DNA from: CAWDMC01 sp963803295
GTDB lineage: Bacteria > Acidobacteriota > Terriglobia > UBA7540
Length of the DNA: 64,000 nucleotides
Direction of reading: 5' to 3'
NCBI GenBank assembly: GCA_963803295.1
Contig: CAWDMC010000005.1
Coordinates: 124,001-188,000 of the forward strand
Below are positions 25,887 to 34,024 of this stretch, piece by piece. Made by a program: the position numbers and the translations under genes. The notes under the pieces were generated by a model. The model searched no databases and was not told the DNA's origin. It saw nothing but the letters and a program-made list of their open reading frames with translations. Numbering within the stretch: the first letter of the stretch is position 1; each line of letters begins with the position of its first letter.

Positions 25887-25955
25887 ACACTGACATACCG
25901 ACACGCTGAGATGGTGAAAGATTGACATACTGAAACACTGACACACTAAAACACT
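25887..25955. repeat. Short degenerate TGACA/CACTGA repeats
   Basis: The segment upstream of hbd consists of imperfect 7-9-base units such as CTGACATAC, GACACGCTGA, TTGACATACTGAAACACTGA and ACACTAAAACAC. The units vary and have no fixed spacer, so it is not a CRISPR. It resembles simple-sequence filler and may hold the hbd promoter. Confidence 0.45.
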
Positions 25956-25971
25956 TTCTCGAGGTGCACCG

Positions 25972-26862
25972 ATGCAGATCCAAAAGGTTGGTGTGGTGGG
26001 CTGTGGCTTGATGGGATCTGGCATCGCGCAAGTCGCGGCCATGGCTGGATACGCCACGGCCGTCAGGGAGGTCTCGAACGAACTGCTCGACAAGGGTCTT
26101 GCTTCAATTGAGAGGTCTCTCGCTAAGCTAACTGAAAAAGGCACGATCACTGCCGAGCAGGCCTCGCTCAGCATGGGCCGCCTGAGACCAACTTTGAAGC
26201 TCGACGATCTGGCGGATAGCGACCTGGTGATCGAGGCCGTAGTCGAGAACCTCGCGAGCAAGCGTGAGGTCTACTCGCAGCTGGACCGGCTGGTGAAGCC
26301 GGAAGCGATCTTCGCAAGCAACACGTCCTCGCTTTCGATAATTGAACTCGCCGTCGGCACCCAGCGAGCGCCGCGCTTTATCGGACTGCATTTCTTCAAT
26401 CCCGTGCCGCTGATGCAACTCGCAGAGGTCATCCGGACGGTCGCAAGCGACCCTGCCGTCGTTCAAGCAGGAGTCGAATACGTGCGCAGTGTGGGGAAAA
26501 CGGCAATCCTCACCTCCGATCGCGCTGGATTCATCGTCAACAGGCTTCTTGTTCCCTACCTCCTGGATGCGGTCCGCGCGCTCGAGGAGGGGTTCGGCAG
26601 TATCGAGGCCATCGACCAGGGTATGAAGCTCGGTTGCAATCATCCCATGGGACCTCTCACTCTGCTCGATTTCGTTGGAATCGACACCACCTATTACATT
26701 TCCGAGATTCTATTCAACGAATACCGGGAAACGCGGTTCGCTGCCCCACCGCTGCTGAAACGAATGGTGGCGGCCGGCATGTACGGCCGCAAGACGGGCA
26801 AGGGCTTTTACGACTACACCGACCCCAAGAATCCGAAGGCTAACCGTTTGCTCCTGAGCTAA
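25972..26862 (+). CDS. 3-hydroxybutyryl-CoA dehydrogenase
   Basis: A 296-residue 3-hydroxyacyl-CoA dehydrogenase that oxidises or reduces 3-hydroxyacyl-CoA with NAD(P)H. The Rossmann motif is VGVVGCGLMGSGIAQ; the catalytic His-Asn stretch is GLHFFNPVPLMQLAEVI, and the Glu is in the conserved E-V segment after it. The C-terminal dimerisation domain shows MGPLTLLDFVGIDT and GRKTGKGFYDY. Length suits the monofunctional Hbd/PaaH group. A methyltransferase and an enoyl-CoA hydratase follow on the same strand, which suggests fatty-acid or short-chain acyl-CoA metabolism. Confidence 0.93.
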   Translation: MQIQKVGVVGCGLMGSGIAQVAAMAGYATAVREVSNELLDKGLASIERSLAKLTEKGTITAEQASLSMGRLRPTLKLDDLADSDLVIEAVVENLASKREVYSQLDRLVKPEAIFASNTSSLSIIELAVGTQRAPRFIGLHFFNPVPLMQLAEVIRTVASDPAVVQAGVEYVRSVGKTAILTSDRAGFIVNRLLVPYLLDAVRALEEGFGSIEAIDQGMKLGCNHPMGPLTLLDFVGIDTTYYISEILFNEYRETRFAAPPLLKRMVAAGMYGRKTGKGFYDYTDPKNPKANRLLLS

Positions 26863-26887
26863 CAGAGGATTTAAGCAGAAAACGCAA

Positions 26888-27676
26888 ATGCGAAGCCTCG
26901 AGCCTAAAAAATCAGCAAGCCGCTGGGACCCGGGGCTGTACGAGTCACGTCATGGGTTCGTATGGAAGTACGGCGAAGACCTGATCGACCTGCTGGCCCC
27001 TCAGCCGGGTGAGCGCGTTCTCGACCTCGGCTGCGGAACCGGCCAATTGACGGCTCGTATTGCGGCTACGGACGCCAGCGTGGTGGGCGTTGACAACTCG
27101 CCCGAGATGATCGAACAGGCAAGGCGCAATTACCCGAACGTCCGCTTCGAGGTCGCCGACGCGGCCGACTTACACTTGCCCGAGGGTTTTGACGCGGTCT
27201 TTTCCAACGCGGCGTTACACTGGATGAGGCAAGCCGATCGAGTTGCTGGGAGCATTTCGCGCGCGCTCAAGCCAGGCGGCCGCTTAGTGGCGGAGCTGGG
27301 CGGTAAGGGCAATGTCCTGTCCCTACTTGAGGCGGCATCCGCGTCGCTCGACACCCTGGACTGCCGTGTGGGGGAGTCTCCCAATCCGTGGTACTTTCCC
27401 AGCGTGGGCGAATATGCGAGTCTTCTCGAACAGCAGGGCCTCGCCGTGACCTTCGCCGCCCTGTTTGATCGGCCAACGACGCTCGAAGAGGGTCATGCGG
27501 GTCTAGCATGGTGGATGCGCATGTTCGGCAGTGCGATTCTCGGAAACGTGCCCCCGGCAAGGCAAAGTGATTTCCTGCAAGATCTCGAAGATCGCCTGCG
27601 GCCTAAGCTGTGGCGCGACGGAACCTGGGTGCTGGATTACGTGAGGCTGCGGATTCGGGCAATCAAGCGAGCATAG
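26888..27676 (+). CDS. Class I SAM-dependent methyltransferase
   Basis: A 262-residue methyltransferase. Motif I is VLDLGCGTGQLTARIA, the acidic end of strand 2 is VVGVDNSPEMIEQA, and DAVFSNAALHWM is the post-II region. The pattern HWMRQADRVAGSISRALKPGGRLVAELGG resembles trans-aconitate 2-methyltransferase-like proteins, but the substrate is unknown. It lies 25 bases after hbd and 14 bases before the enoyl-CoA hydratase, so the three are probably co-transcribed. Confidence 0.85.
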   Translation: MRSLEPKKSASRWDPGLYESRHGFVWKYGEDLIDLLAPQPGERVLDLGCGTGQLTARIAATDASVVGVDNSPEMIEQARRNYPNVRFEVADAADLHLPEGFDAVFSNAALHWMRQADRVAGSISRALKPGGRLVAELGGKGNVLSLLEAASASLDTLDCRVGESPNPWYFPSVGEYASLLEQQGLAVTFAALFDRPTTLEEGHAGLAWWMRMFGSAILGNVPPARQSDFLQDLEDRLRPKLWRDGTWVLDYVRLRIRAIKRA

Positions 27677-27690
27677 CCTCAGGAGACCCT

Positions 27691-28473
27691 ATGAGCTACG
27701 AAACTCTTCTCTACGACAAACGTGAAGGCATCGGTTACGTGACCATCAACCGGCCGGACAAACTGAACGCCCTCAATCACACAGTGATGGCGGAGCTCGA
27801 AGCTTGCTTCTCCGCTCTCGGGGCAGATCCGGAGGTCAAAGTCGTGATCCTCACGGGGTCCGGCGAGAAGGCTTTCGTGGCCGGCGCCGATATCAACGAA
27901 CTCGCCGTGCAGACGCCCATCTCAGGCAAACAAACCTCAGTCCGGGGACAGCGCCTTTTTAGCCTCATCGAAAATCTTGGCAAGCCCGTAATCGCGGCCG
28001 TGAACGGGTTTGCGCTGGGCGGCGGGTGCGAGCTGATCATGGCCTGCACTCTGCGGATCGCCGCCCAAAACGCGCAGTTTGGCCAGCCCGAGGTGAAAAT
28101 AGGGATCGTGCCGGGATACGCCGGAACGCAGCGTCTGGCGCGCCTGGTGGGCAAGGGGCGGGCCCTCGAACTGATCCTGACGGGCGAACGTATCGGGGCG
28201 CAGGAAGCCTATCGCATCGGCCTCGCGAACCAGGTTGTGCCCCAAAAGGATCTCATTCCCACTGCGGAAGCTCTCGCCCGTAAGATCATGGCCAACGCGC
28301 CCCTGGCCGTCAGGTTCTCGATCGAAGCCGTGAACCATGGAACCGAGATGACCCAGGCCGAAGGCGAGCGGCTGGAAGCAAGTCTCTTCGCTTTGTGTTG
28401 CGCAACTGCCGATATGAAGGAAGGAATGAAGGCGTTCCTCGAGAAGCGTCCTGCCAAGTTCACAGGAGAATAG
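27691..28473 (+). CDS. Enoyl-CoA hydratase/isomerase family protein
   Basis: A 260-residue crotonase-fold protein. The start at ATG 27691 follows AGGAGA at a good distance; the frame's longer version overlaps the methyltransferase. The oxyanion-hole motif AFVAGADINEL and GFALGGGCELIMAC are present, and both catalytic glutamates can be placed, in GGGCEL and in QPEVKIGIVPGYAGTQRL. That argues for a real hydratase that adds water to 2-enoyl-CoA. Paired with Hbd upstream it gives two successive beta-oxidation steps. Confidence 0.93.
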   Translation: MSYETLLYDKREGIGYVTINRPDKLNALNHTVMAELEACFSALGADPEVKVVILTGSGEKAFVAGADINELAVQTPISGKQTSVRGQRLFSLIENLGKPVIAAVNGFALGGGCELIMACTLRIAAQNAQFGQPEVKIGIVPGYAGTQRLARLVGKGRALELILTGERIGAQEAYRIGLANQVVPQKDLIPTAEALARKIMANAPLAVRFSIEAVNHGTEMTQAEGERLEASLFALCCATADMKEGMKAFLEKRPAKFTGE

Positions 28474-28515
28474 CTGACAGAGAATAGCTGACAGCCCCTC
28501 AGGCTGATCGCTGAT

Positions 28516-28932
28516 ATGGGTTCACGTAGAAAATCGCGCGAAATCGCTCTGCAGATGCTTTTCCAGTGGGAGATGGGATCGCACACCCCGCAGCATGTTA
28601 TGGGTACGTTTCTGCCGCACCAGAGGCTTGAACCCGACGCGGAGCAATTCGCCCGCGCCTTGTTCGAGGGCACGGTTCAGGCGAAGGAATCTCTGGACCG
28701 CACTCTGGCCGAGCACGCCCAGAACTGGCGGCTAGAGCGCATGCCCGGCGTAGATCGCAATGTCCTCAGGCTCGCACTTTACGAATTGACCCACTGCCCC
28801 GAAACTGCACCCGCCGTGGTCATCAATGAAGCCATGGAAATCGTCCGGCGATTTTCAAGCGAGGATTCCGTGGAGTTTGTTAACGGGATACTCGACGCCA
28901 TTCGCAAGGCCACACCCATCCCGAAACCGTAA
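28516..28932 (+). CDS. nusB: Transcription antitermination factor NusB
   Basis: A 138-residue all-helical protein that binds boxA RNA with NusE (S10) and suppresses termination in rRNA operons. The N-terminal RRKSREIALQMLFQWEMG and the C-terminal pattern VDRNVLRLALYEL, VVINEAMEIVRRFSSEDSVEFVNGILDAI are diagnostic. It sits 42 bases after the enoyl-CoA hydratase. Confidence 0.95.
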   Translation: MGSRRKSREIALQMLFQWEMGSHTPQHVMGTFLPHQRLEPDAEQFARALFEGTVQAKESLDRTLAEHAQNWRLERMPGVDRNVLRLALYELTHCPETAPAVVINEAMEIVRRFSSEDSVEFVNGILDAIRKATPIPKP

Positions 28933-29037
28933 GCCACAGGGCTATTCCACGATTCCGCCCTGCAGGCCAGGGCGGCCGGCACCACGCCAAACTGGGCCTA
29001 AAGCCGGGGGCGCTCTTTCGGCTACAATGGTAGCTGC

Positions 29038-30507
29038 ATGGCCACTTTCCACCTTCTCAATTTCGGCTGCCGGGCAAGCCAAGCTGACGGGGCTGGCTTA
29101 CGCGGACAGCTCCGCCAGGCCGGATTTCACGAAGCCAGCGCGCCCGAAGCGAGCGACATCGCCGTCCTTAACACCTGCACGGTAACAGCCGCGGCCGATG
29201 CCGAGGTACGCCAGGTGATCCGGCGGATTCATCGCGCTAATCCTGCTTGCCGTATCCTTGTGACCGGGTGCTACGCTCAGCGCGCGGCGCAGGAAATCGC
29301 CGCTTTCGAAGGCGTCGAGTGGGTAGTGGGGAACTCTCACAAGCACTCAGTGGCCGGAATCCTGAGCTCTGCTCAACCTCCAGGCGCAGATCTACCCGCA
29401 GCGGAAGCCGGATCGGGTGGCTTGAGACCGAGCCTGGTACAAATCCAGGCTCCGCCCGAGCCGCAAGACACTCGCCTCGCAGCAGTTCCTCCGCCTGGCC
29501 CTAGCAAAGTGTACGTGGGGCAGATCGCGGACGAGTTTCATTTTGTTCCGGCGTTGGCCGACGACCGCACCCGGCCGACGCTGAAGATCCAGGACGGCTG
29601 CAATGCCCGATGTTCGTTCTGCATCATTCCGGCCGTGCGAGGCGAAAGCCGCAGCCTCGCGCCGGAGCACGTCCTCGAGGAAGTTCGCCGGCTCGTTGAT
29701 GAAGGTTATAAGGAAGTTGTACTCTCGGGGATCAACCTTGGCAGCTACGGCAAGGACCTGGCATCGCGTCCCTGTTTCCTGAGTCTGGTGGAACGCCTGC
29801 TGGCTGAGACGGCGGTGGAGCGCTTGCGCATCAGCTCGATCGAGCCGATGGACGTGAGTTCGCCCTTGATATCCCTAGTGGCTCGCGAGAGCCGCATGGC
29901 CCGGCACTTCCACGTGCCCTTGCAGAGCGGCTGCGACCGAATTCTCCGGCTTATGAATCGCCGCTACTGGACCCGTCAATACGCGGAGCGCCTCCTCGCC
30001 ATCCGCGAAGCCATGCCCGACGCTAGCATCGGGGCAGACGTCATGGTTGGATTCCCCGGTGAGACCGCGGAGGATCATCGGGCCAGTCTGCGCTTCATCG
30101 AATCGCTGCCCTTTACTTATCTGCACATCTTTCCCTACTCGCGCCGTCCGGCGACGCCTGCGGCCGAACACCGCGACCAGATCAACGGACGCGTGGCCCA
30201 GGAGCGCGCGAACGAGATCCGCGCCGTCATTGGGACCAAGCGGCGCGCTTTCCTCGACGCGCAAGTCGGCCAGACGCTTTTGGTGATTACGCTCCACCAG
30301 GAAGAAGAATTGGAGCGAGGCGAGCGGGCTCGTCTGGCTACAAGCTCCAACTATCTTAAAGTAGTGCTGCCGGGCGCAGACGTACCAGGCAGCTTGATGC
30401 TACCCGTCCACATCGGCCGCACCGACGGCGACCGGCTCTATGGCTCTGCCCAAACCATTCTGGACACTCGCCTTTCAATCCTTCAGAATAGTCATGTCGT
30501 GGTTTGA
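29038..30507 (+). CDS. mtaB: tRNA-2-methylthio-N6-threonylcarbamoyladenosine synthase MtaB
   Basis: A 489-residue radical-SAM methylthiotransferase that adds the 2-methylthio group to t6A37 in tRNAs reading ANN codons. The N-terminal UPF0004 domain supplies three cluster cysteines (FGCRASQADG, LNTCTVTAAAD, VTGCYAQ), and the radical-SAM cluster is CNARCSFC in KIQDGCNARCSFCIIPAVRG. VVLSGINLGSYGKDL, HFHVPLQSGCDRIL and GADVMVGFPGET follow, then a TRAM-like tail. A Pro/Ala-rich linker of about 50 residues (near 112-165) between the two domains is longer than usual. The start is ATG 29038. Confidence 0.92.
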   Translation: MATFHLLNFGCRASQADGAGLRGQLRQAGFHEASAPEASDIAVLNTCTVTAAADAEVRQVIRRIHRANPACRILVTGCYAQRAAQEIAAFEGVEWVVGNSHKHSVAGILSSAQPPGADLPAAEAGSGGLRPSLVQIQAPPEPQDTRLAAVPPPGPSKVYVGQIADEFHFVPALADDRTRPTLKIQDGCNARCSFCIIPAVRGESRSLAPEHVLEEVRRLVDEGYKEVVLSGINLGSYGKDLASRPCFLSLVERLLAETAVERLRISSIEPMDVSSPLISLVARESRMARHFHVPLQSGCDRILRLMNRRYWTRQYAERLLAIREAMPDASIGADVMVGFPGETAEDHRASLRFIESLPFTYLHIFPYSRRPATPAAEHRDQINGRVAQERANEIRAVIGTKRRAFLDAQVGQTLLVITLHQEEELERGERARLATSSNYLKVVLPGADVPGSLMLPVHIGRTDGDRLYGSAQTILDTRLSILQNSHVVV

Positions 30508-30528
30508 CGTGCTGGAGGGCGGTGCACC

Positions 30529-31308
30529 TTGGAGAATTTGTTGACCCCACCCGCGCCTAAGGGCGTACCGGTGGCCGAGTATGTGACGGGCACATTCGTT
30601 CCGATCTCTCACCTTGCTCATGGCTGGGAAATGCATGCAGCCGTGCCCCTGACCCGCGCGGAGGAAAGAAGCATGGTCCGCGAACCGGCCCAGGCTGTTC
30701 CTGAAGGCGTGGCCAAGCGCCTCGCCAATTTACGCGTGCTGCTGGTGCCTTACGTTGGCTGCGCGGAAAACGGCGATCTCGTCTGTTTCGTGAAACCCGC
30801 TGGCGAAACGCATTCTTCCGTGTGGCTCGACACCGAAGATAGAGTGAATCTTATTCTGCCCTGCCGCGAGCTCGATCCGCACGATACCGGCTTCGAATTC
30901 CTGGCGAGCGTGGCCGAGTTGCTGCATCCGCGCCTGGCGGAGACCGAACTCGCGACCTACACTCAACTGCTCGACGAGGAACTGCGAGCCGGTATTCCCG
31001 GCGAGATTGACGAGGACTCTCTCCTGGCCAAAGAGCCGCTAATGAAGCGTCGCGTCCAACGCCGTGCGCGGGCTGCGTTCGAACGCTATCGCGATATTTC
31101 CTTTGCGGGCACCATGGCCGAGTACATGCACGGACTGTGGCACGATGTGCAGATCCGCGTCGGCCCGGAGCACCTGCCCCTGCCTCAATTGCGACGCCGC
31201 ATGGAACTGCTCGCGGGGATGTTCCCGCCCAACCAGGGATATCGGGTCTTCGCCGACGAACTGCGGCTGGAAGGCCAGGAAGCCGCAGATAAGAACAGTG
31301 AAGAGTGA
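30529..31308 (+). CDS. Conserved-looking hypothetical protein
   Basis: A 259-residue soluble protein that I do not recognise. It has no signal peptide or membrane segment. The middle shows VLLVPYVGCAENGDLVCFVK and WLDTEDRVNLILPCRELDPHDTGFEF, the C-terminal half is helical and Arg/Glu-rich (KRRVQRRARAAFERYRDISF), with PLPQLRRRMELLAGMFPPNQGY near the end. Start is a TTG at 30529, nine bases after GGAGGG. It lies 21 bases downstream of mtaB, so it may be co-transcribed with it; nothing else links it to tRNA modification. Confidence 0.7.
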   Translation: MENLLTPPAPKGVPVAEYVTGTFVPISHLAHGWEMHAAVPLTRAEERSMVREPAQAVPEGVAKRLANLRVLLVPYVGCAENGDLVCFVKPAGETHSSVWLDTEDRVNLILPCRELDPHDTGFEFLASVAELLHPRLAETELATYTQLLDEELRAGIPGEIDEDSLLAKEPLMKRRVQRRARAAFERYRDISFAGTMAEYMHGLWHDVQIRVGPEHLPLPQLRRRMELLAGMFPPNQGYRVFADELRLEGQEAADKNSEE

Positions 31309-31415
31309 CAAGTAAGGGGCGACGAGCAAGGAAGGAAGAGTATCGTGAATTCTGAGTTCTGGATTCCGCGCCATACTGAAAACTCATAACTGAGAATTGA
31401 GCAGCCAGGGCCCCC

Positions 31416-31919
31416 ATGAGTCTCCAGCCTCGCCAGCCTTTGCGCGTGTTCCTTTGCCATTCCTCAGAAGACACGCCCACCGTTCGCGATCTATGCGGGC
31501 GGCTCGCGGCCGATGGCTTCCTTCCCTGGCTTGACGAGCAACAATTGCTACCTGGGCAGGAATGGCAGGAGGAAATCCGCAAGGCCGTTCGCAGCTCTGG
31601 CGTAGTGATCGTTTGTCTTTCGCCCTGCTCCATCACCAAGGAAGGCTATCTCCAGAAGGAGCTCAAGTACGCCTTGGACGTGGCTGACGAGAAGCCCCAG
31701 GGCACCATCTTCATCATTCCGTTGAAACTACAGGAGTGCGAACTGCCCGATCGTCTCAGCCAGTGGCAATGGGCCAACCTGCATGAAGCGGGCGGGTACG
31801 AGCGGCTGTTGCTGGCCCTGAAGCGCCGCGCCGACGCGATCGAGTCGGCCACAGCCACAGCCCGTCGCCTCGCCCAGGCTTCAGCTTCGCAGCCAGAAGA
31901 TGACTCTCTCAGTGGATGA
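31416..31919 (+). CDS. TIR-domain protein
   Basis: A 167-residue protein made almost entirely of one TIR domain. Strand A/box 1 is LRVFLCHSSEDTPTVRDL, box 2 is LPWLDEQQLLPGQEWQEEI and strand D/E contains VVIVCLSPCSITKEGYLQKE. E82 in LQKELKYAL aligns with the glutamate used for NAD cleavage by active TIR enzymes, so NADase or cyclic-ADPR-type activity is possible (inference). Bacterial TIR proteins are often effectors of anti-phage systems or scaffold modules. The downstream DUF1566 gene starts 10 bases after its stop, or overlaps it if an upstream ATG is used. Confidence 0.85.
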   Translation: MSLQPRQPLRVFLCHSSEDTPTVRDLCGRLAADGFLPWLDEQQLLPGQEWQEEIRKAVRSSGVVIVCLSPCSITKEGYLQKELKYALDVADEKPQGTIFIIPLKLQECELPDRLSQWQWANLHEAGGYERLLLALKRRADAIESATATARRLAQASASQPEDDSLSG

Positions 31920-31929
31920 GGCAAAGGTG

Positions 31930-32418
31930 ATGGTGGTGATCCATGACTTTCATGACGCCCAATGGAACCCGGGCGGCAGGGGGCTGACCCACCAGTACGA
32001 AATCCAGTTTATAGAGGGCGCGTTGGTCGTTCGCGATCATGCCACCCGCCTGATGTGGCAGAGGGGCGGCTCCGGCGAACCGATGCCGTATGACAAGACC
32101 CAAGCCTATATCAGCGCTCTGAACGCCAAGAAGAGCGCCGGCTTTGCGGATTGGCGCGTGCCCACCTTGGAAGAGGCCATGTCTTTGATGACCGTGGCGG
32201 AGGCCGGTCAGCCCGGCGAAGTCATACTGGGAACCGAAAAGCAGAAAGGCGCTTACCATATCGACCGCGTGTTTGAGACGCGCGGGGCGCCCTTCATCTG
32301 GACCGCTGACCTGCAATCAGCCGGGCGTGGTTGGATTGTCTACTACTGGGATGGGATTTGCCGGCCTGAAGACCTCGCCTTCAACGCCTATGTACGAGCC
32401 GTGCGTTCGGACTCCTGA
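31930..32418 (+). CDS. DUF1566 (Lcl C-terminal-like) domain protein
   Basis: A 162-residue protein. The domain spans about residues 30-160, with LVVRDHATRLMWQRGGSG, FADWRVPTLEEAMSLM and FIWTADLQSAGRGWIVYYWD, ending YVRAVRS. This is the DUF1566 pattern (T-x-L-x-WQ ... DWRLPT ... WTS ... RAVR), related in fold to C-type-lectin/FGE-like modules that can bind ligands. There is no signal peptide, so it acts in the cytoplasm. GAGG eight bases before ATG 31930 favours this start; ATG 31900 would overlap the TIR gene by 20 bases. Tight coupling suggests that it is a sensor or partner for the TIR protein (inference). Confidence 0.8.
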   Translation: MVVIHDFHDAQWNPGGRGLTHQYEIQFIEGALVVRDHATRLMWQRGGSGEPMPYDKTQAYISALNAKKSAGFADWRVPTLEEAMSLMTVAEAGQPGEVILGTEKQKGAYHIDRVFETRGAPFIWTADLQSAGRGWIVYYWDGICRPEDLAFNAYVRAVRSDS

Positions 32419-32504
32419 CGGCCGGCGTGGTTTATGCTTGCATTCGCCGTGCGTCCTGAATATGCTGGCGCCCTGTCCACTCTGAGCTTACGAACGGAGC
32501 ATCG

Positions 32505-33848
32505 ATGGCCAGCTTGCCCGCTTACGTCACGGCTTCAAGACCTGCCCCCGCTGCCAAGCGCGCCGCGTGGTTCACGAACACCTTTCCTGCTTACGCAGGC
32601 ATCTTCCTGTGGGTCGGCTTCTACGTAGGACTTGCCGGACCAACGATCAGTCAGGCAAATTTGGGTGTCTGCCTGCTAGGGCTGGTGGTGGCCGGACTGC
32701 TCTGTTTCGGGCTCTACTACTACGCTCCCGCCATGTTGGGCATGCAGACCGGCAGGACGCTCTACATCGTGGGTACGTCGGCGTTTGGGACGACCGGCGG
32801 CTATCTCATGCCCGGCCTGCTGATGGGAGTGCTGCAAATCGGCTGGTTTGCCGTGTCGACCTACTTCGCCACCGACTACATCATGCGCGGCCTCAACAAC
32901 CACTCACGGATGCTGTTCATCGTCCTTGCCTTAGCCTGGGCTTATGGCCTTGCAGTATTGGCCATCAAGGGGATCGCCTACGTGGCCCGCGCCGCCGAAG
33001 TGCTCAACTGGGTTCCCTTAATCATGATCGTCTACGTGCTTTGGGCTAACCGCGGTGGCATAGCGAAGTTTCACCCTGCCGATAACCATCCTCTCAATGG
33101 ATTTCTAGAGGTGCTGGCCATCGTGATCGGGTTTTTCGCTACCGCAGGTGCCGCCGGTGCTGACTTCGGCATGAATAGCCGCAACCGCCGCGACGTCGTG
33201 TTGGGCGGTCTCGCCGGAATCACCCTGGCAAGCGTCGTGGCGGGCGGCATACCAATCCTCGCGGTGGCCGGCCATCTTGGCATGACGAGTTCGGCAGGAA
33301 TGGCCACGGCGAATGGCACCTCGGACCCCTACGCCTATTCGGCCGCCATCTCCAGTGCCGGCGCCATCGCCCCCATCGTCTTTTTTCTCTTTGCCGCTGC
33401 TTCGGTGGCTCCCACCTGTTTTTGCACATTTGTCGCTGCCAACAGTTTCGAGTCGATGCTTCCCAAGATCCCACGCAGTCTCTCGACCCTTGTGGCCGTG
33501 ACCGTCGGCGCCATCCTGGCGATTACCGGCGTGGCCCAGAACCTGATTGGTTTTTTCACCATCGTAGGCGCCTCTTTCGGCCCGATTTGTGGAGCCATGA
33601 GTGCCGACTATGTCCTCGCTGGGTTCAAGTGGTCAGGGCCGCGGCAGGGCATTAACTGGGCCGGCTACATTGCCTGGGCGATCGGGTTTATGGTGGGCAT
33701 CCTCGATCACCTTCCCGGTGTTCCTTCGATCCTCGTGAACCTCGATCGCCCATCGGTGCTCTGGTCCTATGTGATCGCGTTTGTGGTCTACTACCTGCTT
33801 GCGCGGGCCGGGTTATGCCCTCCGGCAGTGCAGATAGAGAAACAATGA
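32505..33848 (+). CDS. NCS1-family (cytosine/purine) permease
   Basis: A 447-residue transporter with about 12 membrane helices. The N-terminal motif FPAYAGIFLWVGFYVGLAGP and the helix 6-7 region AAGADFGMNSRNRRDVVLGG fit the CodB-like branch of NCS1 carriers for nucleobases or related compounds. The substrate is not predictable by eye. It is followed by Tat-exported Gfo/Idh and sugar-isomerase genes on the same strand after 176 bases, so a functional link is possible but weak. Confidence 0.82.
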   Translation: MASLPAYVTASRPAPAAKRAAWFTNTFPAYAGIFLWVGFYVGLAGPTISQANLGVCLLGLVVAGLLCFGLYYYAPAMLGMQTGRTLYIVGTSAFGTTGGYLMPGLLMGVLQIGWFAVSTYFATDYIMRGLNNHSRMLFIVLALAWAYGLAVLAIKGIAYVARAAEVLNWVPLIMIVYVLWANRGGIAKFHPADNHPLNGFLEVLAIVIGFFATAGAAGADFGMNSRNRRDVVLGGLAGITLASVVAGGIPILAVAGHLGMTSSAGMATANGTSDPYAYSAAISSAGAIAPIVFFLFAAASVAPTCFCTFVAANSFESMLPKIPRSLSTLVAVTVGAILAITGVAQNLIGFFTIVGASFGPICGAMSADYVLAGFKWSGPRQGINWAGYIAWAIGFMVGILDHLPGVPSILVNLDRPSVLWSYVIAFVVYYLLARAGLCPPAVQIEKQ

Positions 33849-34024
33849 TGTCACTGGAAGACTTGGCATTGCCGCTGTCCCTGTCTGCCCTTCGCGGCCC
33901 GCCAAAGGATCGCTCGCAAGACGGGATTGCGCACCGCGGCAGTCGGGTGTATGTTAGCCGCGCTACCGGGTGACGGAGACTCTCATCTATACTCCCGGAA
34001 AGTGAAAGGAGGCTTTAACCTGTT

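Noticed and set aside
25887..25955. TGACA/CACTGA repeats as a possible CRISPR
   Set aside because: Units are 7-9 bases, irregular and without unique spacers; no cas genes are present.
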